From contig NZ_CP155071.1 of NCBI RefSeq assembly GCF_039621855.1, positions 1,178,001 through 1,242,000 on the forward strand: a DNA stretch of 64,000 nucleotides, written 5' to 3'. Positions 35,816-45,645 of this stretch are shown one piece after another (positions within the stretch are counted from its first letter, which is position 1; each line of letters starts with the position of its first letter). The notes below the pieces were generated by a model. That model did no database searches, had not been told where the DNA came from, and worked only from the letters and a program-made list of their open reading frames with translations. Source of the DNA: Erwinia sp. HDF1-3R (lineage in GTDB: Bacteria; Pseudomonadota; Gammaproteobacteria; Enterobacterales; Enterobacteriaceae). The translations under genes were made by a program, and so were the position numbers.

Positions 35816-36583
35816 ATGATGAATTATTTTTTAAAAAAATCAGCCATTGCATGTTTTCTGTTGAGTATAAATATTATAACAGCGCCGTCATATGCCACAG
35901 TCAATCCTGTAAAACCAAACACAAAAGAGTTTAAGCTTAAACTGGGTGCGACACGCGTCATTTATAATCCCGATGCCAGCGGAGCAGCGCTGTCTGTCAG
36001 TAATCAGCAGGACTTCCCCATTCTCGTCCAGGGCAAAGTGTATGCTGAAGATAAAAAGTCAGCCGCGCCCTTTATTGTCACGCCACCGCTGTTCCGCCTG
36101 GAGGCAGGACAACAGAGTCGCCTGCGCATTGTTCGCACAGGTGGCACGGCAGCTCCCGACCGGGAAAGCCTGCAGTGGCTTTGTATTGGCGGGATCCCGC
36201 CCAAAGACACCGACGTATGGGCGGGCGATAACGCTGGAAAATCGTCAAAGTCCGTAGCCCTCAATCTGGAGGTTAGCGCGCATAACTGCATTAAGCTGCT
36301 CGTCCGCCCTTCAGGCGTGAAAGGCACGCCGGTCAGGGCTGCTGCTGCCCTGACCTGGAGGCGGCAGGGAAATAAACTTTCCGGGTACAACGCCTCGCCG
36401 TTTTACATGAATCTGTCGTCTGTGACCGTTGGCGGGAGGCCCGTCAAAGGCCTGGATTATGTCGCGCCCTTTGCTGAGCGCAGTTTCACCCTGCCGGAAG
36501 GCGCATCAGGAAAAGTAGAATGGAAAATCATCACGGATGTCGGCGGAGAAAGCCGGGCCTTCCTGTCCCCCACCTCCTTATGA
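35816..36583 (+). CDS. FGL-type periplasmic chaperone, locus 2 (Afa/Saf/Caf1M-like)
   Basis: A PapD-family chaperone of 255 residues with signal peptide. Domain 1 holds KLGATRVIYNPDASGAALSV and FIVTPPLFRLEAGQQSRLRI. The F1-G1 region is long (RESLQWLCIGGIPPKDTDVW and onward) and carries one Cys, with a second in VSAHNCIKLLVRPSGVKG. A long loop plus this disulfide define FGL chaperones, which assemble thin non-pilus fibres. Two ATGs (35816, 35819) follow AAGGA; the second has better spacing. Usher, AfaD-like and pilin genes follow on the same strand. Confidence 0.9.
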   Translation: MMNYFLKKSAIACFLLSINIITAPSYATVNPVKPNTKEFKLKLGATRVIYNPDASGAALSVSNQQDFPILVQGKVYAEDKKSAAPFIVTPPLFRLEAGQQSRLRIVRTGGTAAPDRESLQWLCIGGIPPKDTDVWAGDNAGKSSKSVALNLEVSAHNCIKLLVRPSGVKGTPVRAAAALTWRRQGNKLSGYNASPFYMNLSSVTVGGRPVKGLDYVAPFAERSFTLPEGASGKVEWKIITDVGGESRAFLSPTSL

Positions 36584-36592
36584 GCGTGGCTC

Positions 36593-39100
36593 ATGATGCG
36601 CGTCCGATTTTCTCTCATGCTTCTGAACGTATTGTCAGCCCTGCTCCCTGCGGCTGCGACCACAAAAACCTATGTTTTTGATGCCCACCGGCTGCGAGGC
36701 GATATCAGCAACGCCGATATCGCGCTTTTTAATCAGGGCGGGCAGCTGCCTGGCACGTATACCGTCGACGTACTGGTAAACGGAGAGCATGTCGATTCGG
36801 GAGATATTGTTTTCCGCGTGCGTAAGGCAGCACAGGAAAAGAGTGAGCTGGAAGCCTGCCTGAGCCTGGAGCAGTTGTCACGGTACGGCGTGAAGGTGGA
36901 GGACTTTCCGGGCCTGGCGGACGGTGTTGACGAAAGCTGCGTCGACCTGTCTGCAATTCCTCAGGCGCAGGCAGAGTTTCAGTTCAACAGTCAACAGTTG
37001 CTGTTGAGCATCCCGCAGGCCGCCATGCGACTGAAGTTACGGGGCATTGCCCCGGAAACACTGTGGGACGACGGGATCCCCGCATTTCTGATGAATTACC
37101 GGCTCAGCAATACGCAGACAGAGTACCGGGGGAAATACAGCAACAGGAACAGCAGTCACTATGCCCAGCTTGAACCGGGAGTGAACCTGGGGGCATGGCG
37201 GCTGCGTAATAACACCACCTGGCAGAAGAGTCAGGGTAACTCCGGACGCTGGCAGACGTCTTATACCTTTGCCGAGCGTGGACTGAACAATATAAAAAGC
37301 CGCCTGACGTTAGGGGAGCGGTTCACGCCCGCTGACATATTTGACAGCGTGCCTTTTCGTGGAGTGATGCTCGCCTCAGACGATGCCATGGTTCCGGCCA
37401 GCATGCGCATCTTTTCCCCTGTGGTGCGCGGTATGGCTCGCACGCAGGCCCGGGTTGAGGTTAAGCAAAATGGCTACACCCTTTATAACGCAACGGTTGC
37501 CCCAGGTGCCTTTGCCCTGACTGACCTGGGCGCGGCCGGTTCCGGCGGCGACCTTCAGGTTACCGTATGGGAAACAGAGGGTTATCCGCAGGTATTTACC
37601 GTGCCCTGGCAGACCCCCGCCATTGCCCTGCAGGCCGGTTATCTCAGTTACAGCGCTATGGCCGGGCAGTACCGCCCGTCGGACAGTGCGGTGGGGCAGG
37701 CAACGGTAATGTACGGTCTACCCCTGAACCTGACGGTGTATGGCGGGCTTCAGGCTGCGGAGAACTACAGTGCGGCTTCACTTGGCCTCGGCGCCTCTTT
37801 AGGGCGCTGGGGAAGCCTGTCACTTGACGCCACACGGTCTCACGGGCAGCGAAAAGGCGGGAAAAATGAAACCGGCGGGTCCTGGCGGGTACGTTATAAC
37901 AAATCTATTGAGGCCACGAACACCTCATTTTCACTGGCAAGCTACCAGTATGCCTCTACCCGGTATAACACGCTCCCGCAGGTGCTGGACAGCTATCGTA
38001 AGGGAAACGCGTCGCGGTATGGAGGGGATAACAACGGCCGGGAGCACCGTAAAAGTCTCAGCACGCTGACGCTGAGCCAGTCTCTGGGCAGTCTGGGCTA
38101 TGTCAGCCTCAACGGCAGCCGGGAAGATTACAGCAACCGCACCGGCCATCAGAATGCTTACGGTGCCAGTTACGGTATCACGGTGAAAAGCGTTTCTCTG
38201 TCGCTGAACTGGACGCAGAACCACAGTAACCGCGCCGGGAAGCAGAAAAATAACACGCTGTTCGGCGCCAGCGCCAGCGTGCCGCTGGACCGCTGGCTGG
38301 GCGGCAATACGCGGGCGAATTATCAGATGACCTCCCCGTCTTCCGGTGACAGCACACAGCAGGCAGGCCTGAGTGGGCTGGCCTTTGATCGGCAGCTGAG
38401 CTGGAACGTCAGCCAGAGCCACCGCTCAGCCCAGAGCAGCAGCGCCGACTCCAGCATGATGCGGCTGGGCTGGCGCGGCGGCTACGGGCAGCTGAACGGC
38501 AGCTACAGCTACAGCACCACGTCACGCCAGCTGGGCGTGGATGCGGCCGGCGGAATAGTCATCAGCAATGAGGGGATGACGCTGGCACAGCCTCTGGACA
38601 TGAACAACGGTGTGGCACTGGTTGTGGCCCCCGGCGCGGCAGGGGTACCGGTAGGCGGCTGGCCGGGGGTTAAGACGGATTTCAGAGGGTACACCACGCT
38701 GCCTTTTATGACCCCTTATCAGGAAAACATGGTCAGCCTGGATCCGACCCAACTGCCTGCAGATGCGGAAGTCAGGCAGACAGATGTCAGGGTTGTGCCA
38801 ACAAAAGGGGCGGTAACGCGCGCCGCATTTGCCACGAGTATCGGCGGGCGGGCACTAATTGCACTGAAGCACTCAGGTGGTGAGGCGCTTCCCTTCGGTG
38901 CGATGGCCACGCTGAACAGCAAGGCCGGCAGAACCAGCGGTGTCGTCGGTGACGGCGGGCAGGTTTACCTGACCGGATTACCCGATGACGGGCAGCTGAC
39001 GGTGCGGTGGGGAGAGGCACTGGAGTGCCGGGCGGATTACCGCCTGCCGGCTAAAAAGGTAGCGGCCGGACTTTATATTACTGAGGCAGTGTGCCGGTGA
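36593..39100 (+). CDS. Outer-membrane usher, locus 2
   Basis: An 835-residue FimD/PapC-type usher with signal peptide (FSLMLLNVLSALLPAAATT). It has N-domain motifs FDAHRLRGDISNADIALFN and GGQLPGTYTVDVLVN, barrel start GVNLGAWRLRNNTTWQK, plug MARTQARVEVKQNGYTLYN, and C-terminal FRGYTTLPFMTPYQENMVSL and PTKGAVTRAAF, closing with ITEAVCR. It starts nine bases after the chaperone stop, so both are co-transcribed. It pairs with the FGL chaperone for polyadhesin fibre secretion. Confidence 0.92.
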   Translation: MMRVRFSLMLLNVLSALLPAAATTKTYVFDAHRLRGDISNADIALFNQGGQLPGTYTVDVLVNGEHVDSGDIVFRVRKAAQEKSELEACLSLEQLSRYGVKVEDFPGLADGVDESCVDLSAIPQAQAEFQFNSQQLLLSIPQAAMRLKLRGIAPETLWDDGIPAFLMNYRLSNTQTEYRGKYSNRNSSHYAQLEPGVNLGAWRLRNNTTWQKSQGNSGRWQTSYTFAERGLNNIKSRLTLGERFTPADIFDSVPFRGVMLASDDAMVPASMRIFSPVVRGMARTQARVEVKQNGYTLYNATVAPGAFALTDLGAAGSGGDLQVTVWETEGYPQVFTVPWQTPAIALQAGYLSYSAMAGQYRPSDSAVGQATVMYGLPLNLTVYGGLQAAENYSAASLGLGASLGRWGSLSLDATRSHGQRKGGKNETGGSWRVRYNKSIEATNTSFSLASYQYASTRYNTLPQVLDSYRKGNASRYGGDNNGREHRKSLSTLTLSQSLGSLGYVSLNGSREDYSNRTGHQNAYGASYGITVKSVSLSLNWTQNHSNRAGKQKNNTLFGASASVPLDRWLGGNTRANYQMTSPSSGDSTQQAGLSGLAFDRQLSWNVSQSHRSAQSSSADSSMMRLGWRGGYGQLNGSYSYSTTSRQLGVDAAGGIVISNEGMTLAQPLDMNNGVALVVAPGAAGVPVGGWPGVKTDFRGYTTLPFMTPYQENMVSLDPTQLPADAEVRQTDVRVVPTKGAVTRAAFATSIGGRALIALKHSGGEALPFGAMATLNSKAGRTSGVVGDGGQVYLTGLPDDGQLTVRWGEALECRADYRLPAKKVAAGLYITEAVCR

Positions 39101-39128
39101 TACCGGCTGAATGACTGGAGAACCTGTT

Positions 39129-39596
39129 ATGGCCCCATATATTACCCGACTGGTTTCAGGCCTGATCCTGTCATGCGGACTGGTGGCCTCCCCGGCCCAG
39201 TCCGCAGAAGCGCCGTGGCTGATGCTGAAAATGAGCGCCGGGCTGCAGGCCGGAAAAATCATGGATGGCACACGCATCGGTCAGGGCGCCGTCGTCAGCC
39301 GTGACGGCCACAGCGGATTTCAGGTGTGGTGCGAGTCAGGGTGCCTTTCCTTTGAGGGGCTGAGCCCCCGTTACGTCCTGACCGGTACGCAGAATGCCCG
39401 GAATCAGCTCAGGGTGCGTTTGCAGCCTGCGCAACAGGAACCGCCCGCGGGAGACGTGTCCCTGAGGGGGATGGTGCTCCGAACCGTTGATGAACAACTG
39501 AAATTTGACGTGCTGGCTGACGGTGAGCAGAAGGTTAACCCCGACAGCTATACGCTTGAAATTAAAAGTGTGCTACTGGCAGCCGAAGAAGAATAG
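39129..39596 (+). CDS. AfaD-like tip/invasin subunit, locus 2
   Basis: Start ATG 39129 is chosen since GGAG lies upstream and the signal peptide (APYITRLVSGLILSCGLVAS) begins there. The mature part follows the AfaD/AggB invasin pattern as I recall it: DGTRIGQGAVVSRDGHSGFQ, VWCESGC, RYVLTG, NQLRVRL, FDVLADGEQKVNPDSYTLEI. AfaD-type subunits cap FGL-assembled fibres and mediate host-cell contact in Escherichia. Its 155 residues suit that family. It lies between usher and pilin, as expected for a tip subunit made in small amounts. Confidence 0.72.
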   Translation: MAPYITRLVSGLILSCGLVASPAQSAEAPWLMLKMSAGLQAGKIMDGTRIGQGAVVSRDGHSGFQVWCESGCLSFEGLSPRYVLTGTQNARNQLRVRLQPAQQEPPAGDVSLRGMVLRTVDEQLKFDVLADGEQKVNPDSYTLEIKSVLLAAEEE

Positions 39597-39761
39597 CGGC
39601 TGACGCGGGCAATGAATATTAAATCATTACATCTGAAGAAGGAGCGCGATAACAGAGAATACATGTTTTTTATCTGAGTAGACGAACAGGTTTTCAACTG
39701 TAAGTGATGTTTTTTATTTACGTGTATATCAATATCTTTAATAAAATAAGGAATGACCATA

Positions 39762-40289
39762 ATGAATATCTGTAAAAGTGTTTTATCCGTAATGATTGCC
39801 GGTGCAGGATTTGTTGGGATGGCCCATGCAGGCACCCTGATCGGTAATGCGGCGACGGCATCTGCTGATCTTGTTTTCACTACTCCGTCGGAGTTGACTA
39901 ATACCCTGACTGCAGTATCTGGCCTGTCTGCCGGAAGCGTAAAAGAAAACACTCTCCTTGCTCAGGGGAAACTTGCAACCACGAATGGCGGTGGAAACAG
40001 ATATGCCGTACGTGTCATGAATGGTGAGGTTAATCCCAACTATGATGATGGCATGAAGATTATTTCCGGGAATAATGACGGTGAAAATAAATTAAGCGTT
40101 TATGTTAGTATAGATGGCGCTGGAGGATTTAAAACAGAAGTCATTGATGGTATTGTTTACACTGTCGGGTCTAATGTGAGTTCAGGAAATTATTCTGTCA
40201 ATACATTTGGCAATAATGCTGTAAATGGAGGCAAAATCACTGCTGACACTTATACCGTTCAGACTGAAGCTTATGTCTATAATTTATAA
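39762..40289 (+). CDS. Major fibre subunit (Afa/Saf-like pilin), locus 2
   Basis: ATG 39762 follows AAGGAATGACCAT and starts the signal peptide (NICKSVLSVMIAGAGFVG...HA). The mature ~150 residues are rich in Thr, Asn, Gly and Val with no cysteine. They begin GTLIGNAATASADLVFTTPS, a plausible donor strand, and end TYTVQTEAYVYNL, a typical pilin terminal strand. A cysteine-free pilin after an FGL chaperone fits Saf/Myf-type fibres. A strong terminator follows, so this is the end of the operon. Confidence 0.75.
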   Translation: MNICKSVLSVMIAGAGFVGMAHAGTLIGNAATASADLVFTTPSELTNTLTAVSGLSAGSVKENTLLAQGKLATTNGGGNRYAVRVMNGEVNPNYDDGMKIISGNNDGENKLSVYVSIDGAGGFKTEVIDGIVYTVGSNVSSGNYSVNTFGNNAVNGGKITADTYTVQTEAYVYNL

Positions 40290-40340
40290 CGCCTGACTCT
40301 GCGATTTAAACCTGAAGTTCAGTATTAAATAAGCAACGTA

Positions 40341-40387
40341 ATAACGACCTGATTTGAAAGATGAACCAGGTCGTTATCTTATTATTT
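40341..40387 (+). terminator. Rho-independent terminator of fimbrial locus 2
   Basis: ATAACGACCTG (40341-40351) and CAGGTCGTTAT (40367-40377) form a perfect 11-bp stem, followed by CTTATTATTTTT. It stands 50 bases after the pilin stop. Confidence 0.85.
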
Positions 40388-41010
40388 TTAATTAACGTTT
40401 AAATCAGCATCTTTAAACAAGTCGCGAGCCTCCGTTGACTGGCCCGGGGATCAGACTTTTCTCCCGCACGTGGGTTTTCACCCCCTGTACATTCAGACCC
40501 GCAACTGCGCGAAGGTAAACCATGTCACGCTGCGTTAGCGTCTCTTTGGCCTGCTCGCCTGTATCGTGGTAGCGTAAGCTCAGCGCCGCGCCGCCGGCAT
40601 AGTGTGCCAGCCGGGAGCCCGCTATCGGTAGTTTTTTTGGGGTTTGAGGGCCAACTGCACGAATTTGAGGGCGGTCTGTCATGTCCATTATATTTTTGTC
40701 TATCAGACAGTGACTTCACTAGCGTACGTTGATGAACCCTGCGACAGAGAACATCTGCAAATGGATACAGACATTTTATCAGCAACAGAATGTGTGGATA
40801 ACATTCTCGCATTAACGGAGTAAATCGCTTCAAGTCGGCCATTAACCAGTTTTCAGTATGTTAAAATAAACAGATCAATAACAAAATGCAGCTTACAGTA
40901 AAATTTTGTATCGCCTTTCGCATATTATTAATACAATAATTTCATGATTAATGAATAATCACCAAATAACATGAAATCTACTTTTTAATAAAATTATAAG
41001 GCGATTAAAT
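40388..41010. other. Intergenic region, one doubtful - strand ORF
   Basis: A 91-codon frame on the - strand (40688 to 40413) has coding-like content (LSLRYHDTGEQAKETLTQRD, then MVYLRAVAGLNVQGVKTH) and moderate GC against an AT-rich surround. It shows no clear ribosome binding site, and I cannot name a family. It may be the tail of a lost gene. The rest of the segment, to 41010, is AT-rich and holds no gene I can support. Confidence 0.3.
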
Positions 41011-41196
41011 ATGAAAAAAACCATTTTGCTTCTGTTATTTATATCTCTACCTTCATTCGCAGGTTCCATGATGGGTTCCTTTGCTAACAGGGAGCATTGT
41101 GAGAGTTTCAAAACTAATATTGCAGATGCAAAATGGCCCAGCGTAAATAAAAAGTGTGTCATTGTACAAGGTAAGTGGTGGCTGGAATTACCTTAA
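41011..41196 (+). CDS. Small secreted cysteine-containing protein
   Basis: A 61-residue precursor with a clear signal peptide (KKTILLLLFISLPSFAGS, cleavage near residue 17). The mature peptide of ~44 residues contains two cysteines (REHCESFKTNI; NKKCVIVQGKWWLEL), enough for one disulfide. ATAAGGCGATTAAAT precedes the ATG. I do not recognise the family. It stands alone in an AT-rich gap between two fimbrial loci. Confidence 0.55.
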   Translation: MKKTILLLLFISLPSFAGSMMGSFANREHCESFKTNIADAKWPSVNKKCVIVQGKWWLELP

Positions 41197-41269
41197 ATAA
41201 GATGCCTGCATTTTATTTTAATTACGATCTTAAATAGTTATCCAAGTGTCATTTCTCTCCCCACTACTC

Positions 41270-41640
41270 TTGAGTGGTGGGGAGAGAACGTAGCGCTATT
41301 ACAGGGCAAACTCGACGTTGCCCGCACCATGCTGGCCACCGCTCAGAAGCAAAAATGCTTTCCCAGGAACGTCGCGATTGATATCCAGTGGCTCTTCGGA
41401 CGTGGCCGCAAATACGGCCCGCCGGCAAAATGCGCCAGCCTCTTGAATATCTCTGGCGCTCCTGCAGCGGCATTATGACTGCACAATTCGATCTGTTCCG
41501 GCTCACCTAGGCCTCTGATCGTCAGATTAAACGGTAGATAAAGCCGATAACGGGATGCAAATCATTTCGGCATGCGCAGACCATTCTGGCGTGGATTGAG
41601 CTGGTCCACATGATACGAAAGGGGCAATATGGGGGCAGGG
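41270..41640 (+). mobile_element. Degenerate coding debris including an IS6-family transposase tail
   Basis: From about 41515 the + strand reads CQIKR-stop-IKPITGCKSF then RHAQTILAWIELVHMIRKGQ, the C-terminal end of IS6/IS26-type transposases (R-AIKRR..P..GFKSF...IE..HMIRKGQ), with an internal stop. Before it, 41283-41510 is coding-like in a broken frame (LLQGKLDVARTMLATAQKQK, IQWLFGRGRKYGPPAKC, then EYLWRSCSGIMTAQFDLF) from a source I cannot name. No functional element remains. Confidence 0.55.
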
Positions 41641-41808
41641 GACGGACTGTCCCCGGCGCAACCGTTTTATCTGCGAGTTGCCTGAAAAACAGGCCGCACG
41701 ACTTTTGTCCGCCTGCTTACGTTAATGCGACAGCGCCGTTTACGGTGCTGATGTGGCGACAGACTGAACTTTGCAGGGGCACAGGCAGATAAGCATGCGA
41801 CCGAGTTC

Positions 41809-43047
41809 CTACCTGACGTCACTGTCAAAGATAAGAGTGACCACCCCTTTCCAGTCTGAACCTGGTGCTTTGACCATTTTTTCCACTTCCGGCCGGTTTA
41901 CCACAAAATCGAGCTTCGAGCGTAAATCCACGGCAAACCACCCTGAATTATCAATAATCTGCCCGGCTGTATCCGTGTTCAGCAGCATATTATGCACCGG
42001 CTGTCGGCCAGAGGTTAAACCCGGAACGGTCATTCTTACATCCAGCGGCACCGTTTCACCCGATGCCGGATTTTGTAATCCACAACCCTGGCCCGCCGCA
42101 TACTGACACTGCATCGACACTTTAAAACTGCCGGAACTGGTGAGGGTAAAGGGCACTTCCCTGGACAGTCTCTGCGGTATCATTCCACCGTTAATCCACG
42201 CGCTCCAGCCGTCCGGCGGCGACAGCTGCACATTCTCACTGCCGCGCGGGAAATGTAGGTAAAAAGCATGCTCTACGGTGGCTCTGATGCGAATACGGAC
42301 TTCATTGTCAGAATACGACTGTGCACCAACATCCACATCCATTCCGTCACCAACGGTATAAACCACCTCGCCTTCGTATTCGCCAGCCGGAAGTTCAAGT
42401 GGTTTTGGCGTTTTGATAACATAACCGATACTGAAGTCTTTCACTTTTATCTTTCCGTCAGCGCTGTCGTAATTTAACCGCCGATAACAGACGGCCTGTT
42501 TTTCATAGATACTCCATGCAATATCGTAAAAGTTATCACCAAACATTCCTCTCCTTCCGGAACAATCCCCTTTGATAAAGTATCCAGAACCATTCATTGC
42601 ATCTATAATGTTTTGCCAGCTACTCAAGCGATTATAGGTCATACCAATAAATGCCCACCTGAATTCCGCGGTGGTTGTTTCCCCTGTTTTTGTATTGGTC
42701 AGAGTAACGTGCTTTATCCGCCCGTCGATGGCGATATAGGTATGGTTTTTAATTTCCGGTGATGCTTTTTCAAATGTCTTTACCGCACTCAGCCCCGGAA
42801 TAAGAATGCTGAACTCCCCTTTTGCACAGTTAATAGGGTAGTACATACAATAGCCCGACACGGGCGTGGTGTTTTTAAATTCATTCTCCGCGGGTGCATA
42901 GATGTCTGCTTTAAACTGCATGGTAATATCCAGGGTTGCGGCATCAGCCCCGCCTGCCAGCAGCATCGTTGCAAAACACAGCTTCCTGCACCCGGCTTTT
43001 AGCCCCGTGAAACCTGAACCTGATATTCTTTTCATCTGTCTTTTCAA
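41809..43047 (-). CDS. CfaE/CooD-like tip adhesin, locus 3
   Basis: The 412-residue product, with a signal peptide, is the last gene of a four-gene alternate chaperone-usher operon in the order chaperone, pilin, usher, tip. This is the layout of CS1/CFA-I fimbriae, whose tip adhesin (CfaE, CblD family) is about 360-400 residues. It has an N-terminal adhesin half with CYRRLNYDSADGKIKVKDFS and a pilin-like C-terminal half (LPAGEYEGEVVYTVGDGMDV; FPRGSENVQLSPPDGW). It ends VVTLIFDSDVR, matching the terminal strand of that family. The start overlaps the usher stop by four bases. Confidence 0.82.
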   Translation of the reverse strand: MKRQMKRISGSGFTGLKAGCRKLCFATMLLAGGADAATLDITMQFKADIYAPAENEFKNTTPVSGYCMYYPINCAKGEFSILIPGLSAVKTFEKASPEIKNHTYIAIDGRIKHVTLTNTKTGETTTAEFRWAFIGMTYNRLSSWQNIIDAMNGSGYFIKGDCSGRRGMFGDNFYDIAWSIYEKQAVCYRRLNYDSADGKIKVKDFSIGYVIKTPKPLELPAGEYEGEVVYTVGDGMDVDVGAQSYSDNEVRIRIRATVEHAFYLHFPRGSENVQLSPPDGWSAWINGGMIPQRLSREVPFTLTSSGSFKVSMQCQYAAGQGCGLQNPASGETVPLDVRMTVPGLTSGRQPVHNMLLNTDTAGQIIDNSGWFAVDLRSKLDFVVNRPEVEKMVKAPGSDWKGVVTLIFDSDVR

Positions 43048-45539
43048 CCTTTTTTACCTTCAGTCGGTGTCTGGTTATCCGCCAGCGTCGTTTTCCCGCA
43101 GGCCACATTTCCGGCAAATATCAGCGAATCGCGCTTTTTGGTTTCCGGATCAAGACGAATTTCGCACTGCGTCATGGAAGGGTGTTCAATACGGATGACC
43201 GGCTCCTTTTCATGAAGCTCCAGTGTAAACATGCCGTCAGACTCGGTGACGGTGCGCCCGGCGTGGTTAATCACGCTGGCTCCCCCCAGGGGGCGGCCCT
43301 GGTTGTCCACCAGGCGTCCCATTATGGTGAGAGTTTTCATGACGCGGACTTCATGGCTGCTGACGCCGCCGCGTACAAGGTGATAATCCAGATACTGCGG
43401 CGAGGCTTTCAGGGCAGGAGCCTCTTTGCCGGGGAAAGCAATCTGCACCGTACCCGGTTTCCAGGCCGGAACCGGGATAAAGTTTCGCCCTGGCTTCAGT
43501 GGTGTGGCGCCCGATTCGTGGTAAGCGACTAACTCTGCGCTGGCATCATCAGATGCCACATCCACAATCATGCCGCCGCCCTGATGTTGCTGCGCGTCAT
43601 GACCGAGCGACCCCTTCCCCTGTCCTATTGCTAACGTGCTGCCGAGGTTAACCCCCCCGCTTAGCAGGCCACCGGCGCTGGAGCGCTGGCCCCAGAAGCT
43701 GCCGCTGGCCAGCGGGGCGTCAAACTGGTTATAACTGCTCAGTCCTGCACCGTAGCGGTCAGCGGTAGCCGTCACACTGCTCTGCTTTATGATGCTGTTT
43801 TCCCACTCCTGATTCAGGGTGGCAGAGGCATACGCATCATGACCGCCCCGGGCATCCATACGGCTGCCAATGCTGACGCTGACGCTGCGTCTCTGAGTGC
43901 CGGGAGAGAAACTGACGCTCAGCGCCACGCCACGGTTGCGCGTATTGCTGTTATCACGGTAGGGCCGATCAAACGCGTCAAGCCGTAAGTTAACCGGCGT
44001 GCCGCCAATGCTCAGGCGCGTGCTGTATCCGGCATCAACGCCGATACCGTTATTACTGCTGCGGTGAGTCAGGCGGGTATTCACACTCCGTTCACTGTCA
44101 AGGCGATAGCTGGCAAACAACGACGAGTTCTGTGCAGTGAGCGGACGCGAATAATTAGTCCGGCGTCCCGGTGCGTCTTCCGGCATATACCAGCTGCGAC
44201 TGTGGTTGAGTGCCACGCTGCCTTTTTCGTGTGTCCACATTGCCTGCGAATCAAAGCCATATCCGGTGACGCTGCTGTGCCACAGGCTGCTGTACAGCTT
44301 CACCTGCTGACTGGCCTGCCAGTCCAGTGAGGCACCGGCCTGTGTCTCTTTGCCCACGTTCAGAACGGCGGCACCGCCCGTCAGACGGGGCCGTATCAGG
44401 TAATTCAGGCTGGCACCTGCCGCTATTTTGCCCTGTGGCTCGCTGCGCGCGTTGTTCGCTAAAACGGTCTGCTGACCGGCAAACAGGTTGTAACGCAGTC
44501 GCTGGTCAGGGTTACGCCATCCTGCCGGTTTGTTGACGGTTTCATTACTGCGGCCGGTCTCCCGACCATCTTCCAGGACACGCACTTCAACATCGTAAAT
44601 TCCTTCGGGTAACGGCGTAGTATCCAGCGCCTGTAAACCCGGCTGCACCGGCTGTGAATTAATCAGCACACCATTACGGTAGATTTCGGCAACACCTTCG
44701 CGGTTTGCCGTAACCCAGACCGGGTAGAGTGCGGGCGTGCTGCCTTTTTTCATTAGGGTATCGCTGCTGCCCGTCATCACTCCCGCCAGCGTGGTTATCC
44801 CGCTGCCGCGCGAATAGGGCTGACGCAGTACGCCCTGACTGTCAGGAGAAAACAGTCCGCCACGATAAAAGGTGTGCTGGCTTTCGCGCAGCAGATAGAG
44901 TGAGGTCAGCGCGTGGCGGGTTTCGGCTTTCCCGCCCTGACTGCGTTCCAGCTGATACTGACCAATGACGCTCCAGTTACCGACGGCGGCTTCAAGCCCG
45001 CCTAACCAGCTTACTGCAGTGGATTGTTTTTGTGCTGAAGAGAGATTTAGCTGGTGAGATAACATCAAGCCGGTGCTGCTTTTTTCGGGTAACGCATGCC
45101 ATAACTGCTGTCGTGCGCTCTGCCGATGGGCTGCTGTGACCAGCGTTAACTGCGCACTGGCGAGGTTGTAGTCTGCCGCTAGTAGGCCCGCCGGACACTG
45201 GCGGTTACACTGCCCCAGCGCCACTGGCCGATACATGGCTTTCAGCCAGCGCTGACGCTCGGCTTCATTCCATTCACTGCTGCTGACATCGGTAAAATTA
45301 ATGAGCTGCACGCGCTCATCTTCACTAAGCACGATGCTCGCATCGCCCAGCAGTTTGCCATCCAGCATCACGCGCGCAGAGAGCGGGACGTTAAAAAAAT
45401 ACGCGCGAAAATCCTCCGGCATCGCCGCCGCCTGTTTGGCAAGTGACAGTGAACGTGGTGACTGCGCGGCAGTCGCCTGCATTGCTACCGTAATGCCCAG
45501 CAACAGCGTAAAGCCAGTGATGAAACGGGAAAAATCCAC
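43044..45539 (-). CDS. Alternate-type usher (CfaC/CooC/TcfC-like), locus 3
   Basis: The 831 residues share little with FimD in the N-terminal part but show the alternate-usher layout. A signal peptide is followed by FRAYFFNVPLSARVMLDGKL, then YRNGVLINSQPVQPGLQALD and PLPEGIYDVEVRVLEDGRET in the plug region, then a barrel. The C-terminal domain has GGVSSHEVRVMKTLTIMGRL and a carboxypeptidase-regulatory-like fold (DNQGRPLGGASVINHAGRTV). It exports class 5-type pilins. On the mRNA it is preceded by an intercistronic hairpin that probably lowers its expression relative to the pilin. Confidence 0.88.
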   Translation of the reverse strand: MDFSRFITGFTLLLGITVAMQATAAQSPRSLSLAKQAAAMPEDFRAYFFNVPLSARVMLDGKLLGDASIVLSEDERVQLINFTDVSSSEWNEAERQRWLKAMYRPVALGQCNRQCPAGLLAADYNLASAQLTLVTAAHRQSARQQLWHALPEKSSTGLMLSHQLNLSSAQKQSTAVSWLGGLEAAVGNWSVIGQYQLERSQGGKAETRHALTSLYLLRESQHTFYRGGLFSPDSQGVLRQPYSRGSGITTLAGVMTGSSDTLMKKGSTPALYPVWVTANREGVAEIYRNGVLINSQPVQPGLQALDTTPLPEGIYDVEVRVLEDGRETGRSNETVNKPAGWRNPDQRLRYNLFAGQQTVLANNARSEPQGKIAAGASLNYLIRPRLTGGAAVLNVGKETQAGASLDWQASQQVKLYSSLWHSSVTGYGFDSQAMWTHEKGSVALNHSRSWYMPEDAPGRRTNYSRPLTAQNSSLFASYRLDSERSVNTRLTHRSSNNGIGVDAGYSTRLSIGGTPVNLRLDAFDRPYRDNSNTRNRGVALSVSFSPGTQRRSVSVSIGSRMDARGGHDAYASATLNQEWENSIIKQSSVTATADRYGAGLSSYNQFDAPLASGSFWGQRSSAGGLLSGGVNLGSTLAIGQGKGSLGHDAQQHQGGGMIVDVASDDASAELVAYHESGATPLKPGRNFIPVPAWKPGTVQIAFPGKEAPALKASPQYLDYHLVRGGVSSHEVRVMKTLTIMGRLVDNQGRPLGGASVINHAGRTVTESDGMFTLELHEKEPVIRIEHPSMTQCEIRLDPETKKRDSLIFAGNVACGKTTLADNQTPTEGKKG

Positions 45540-45564
45540 GATAAAGGTCCAGGGCAGGGTTAAA

Positions 45565-45588
45565 AAGGAGAAAGTTTCCTTTCTCCTT
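45565..45588 (-). terminator. Intercistronic attenuator between pilin and usher, locus 3
   Basis: On the - strand AAGGAGAAAG and CTTTCTCCTT form a perfect 10-bp stem closed by a GAAA tetraloop and followed by TTT. It lies 57 bases after the pilin stop and 26 bases before the usher start. It can act as a partial terminator or a 3' stabiliser of the pilin message. Confidence 0.65.
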
Positions 45589-45645
45589 AGCCAGTGTTAA
45601 AAGTTCTTCAGTCCATATGACAGGTTAACCGTGGACGTTTATGGT

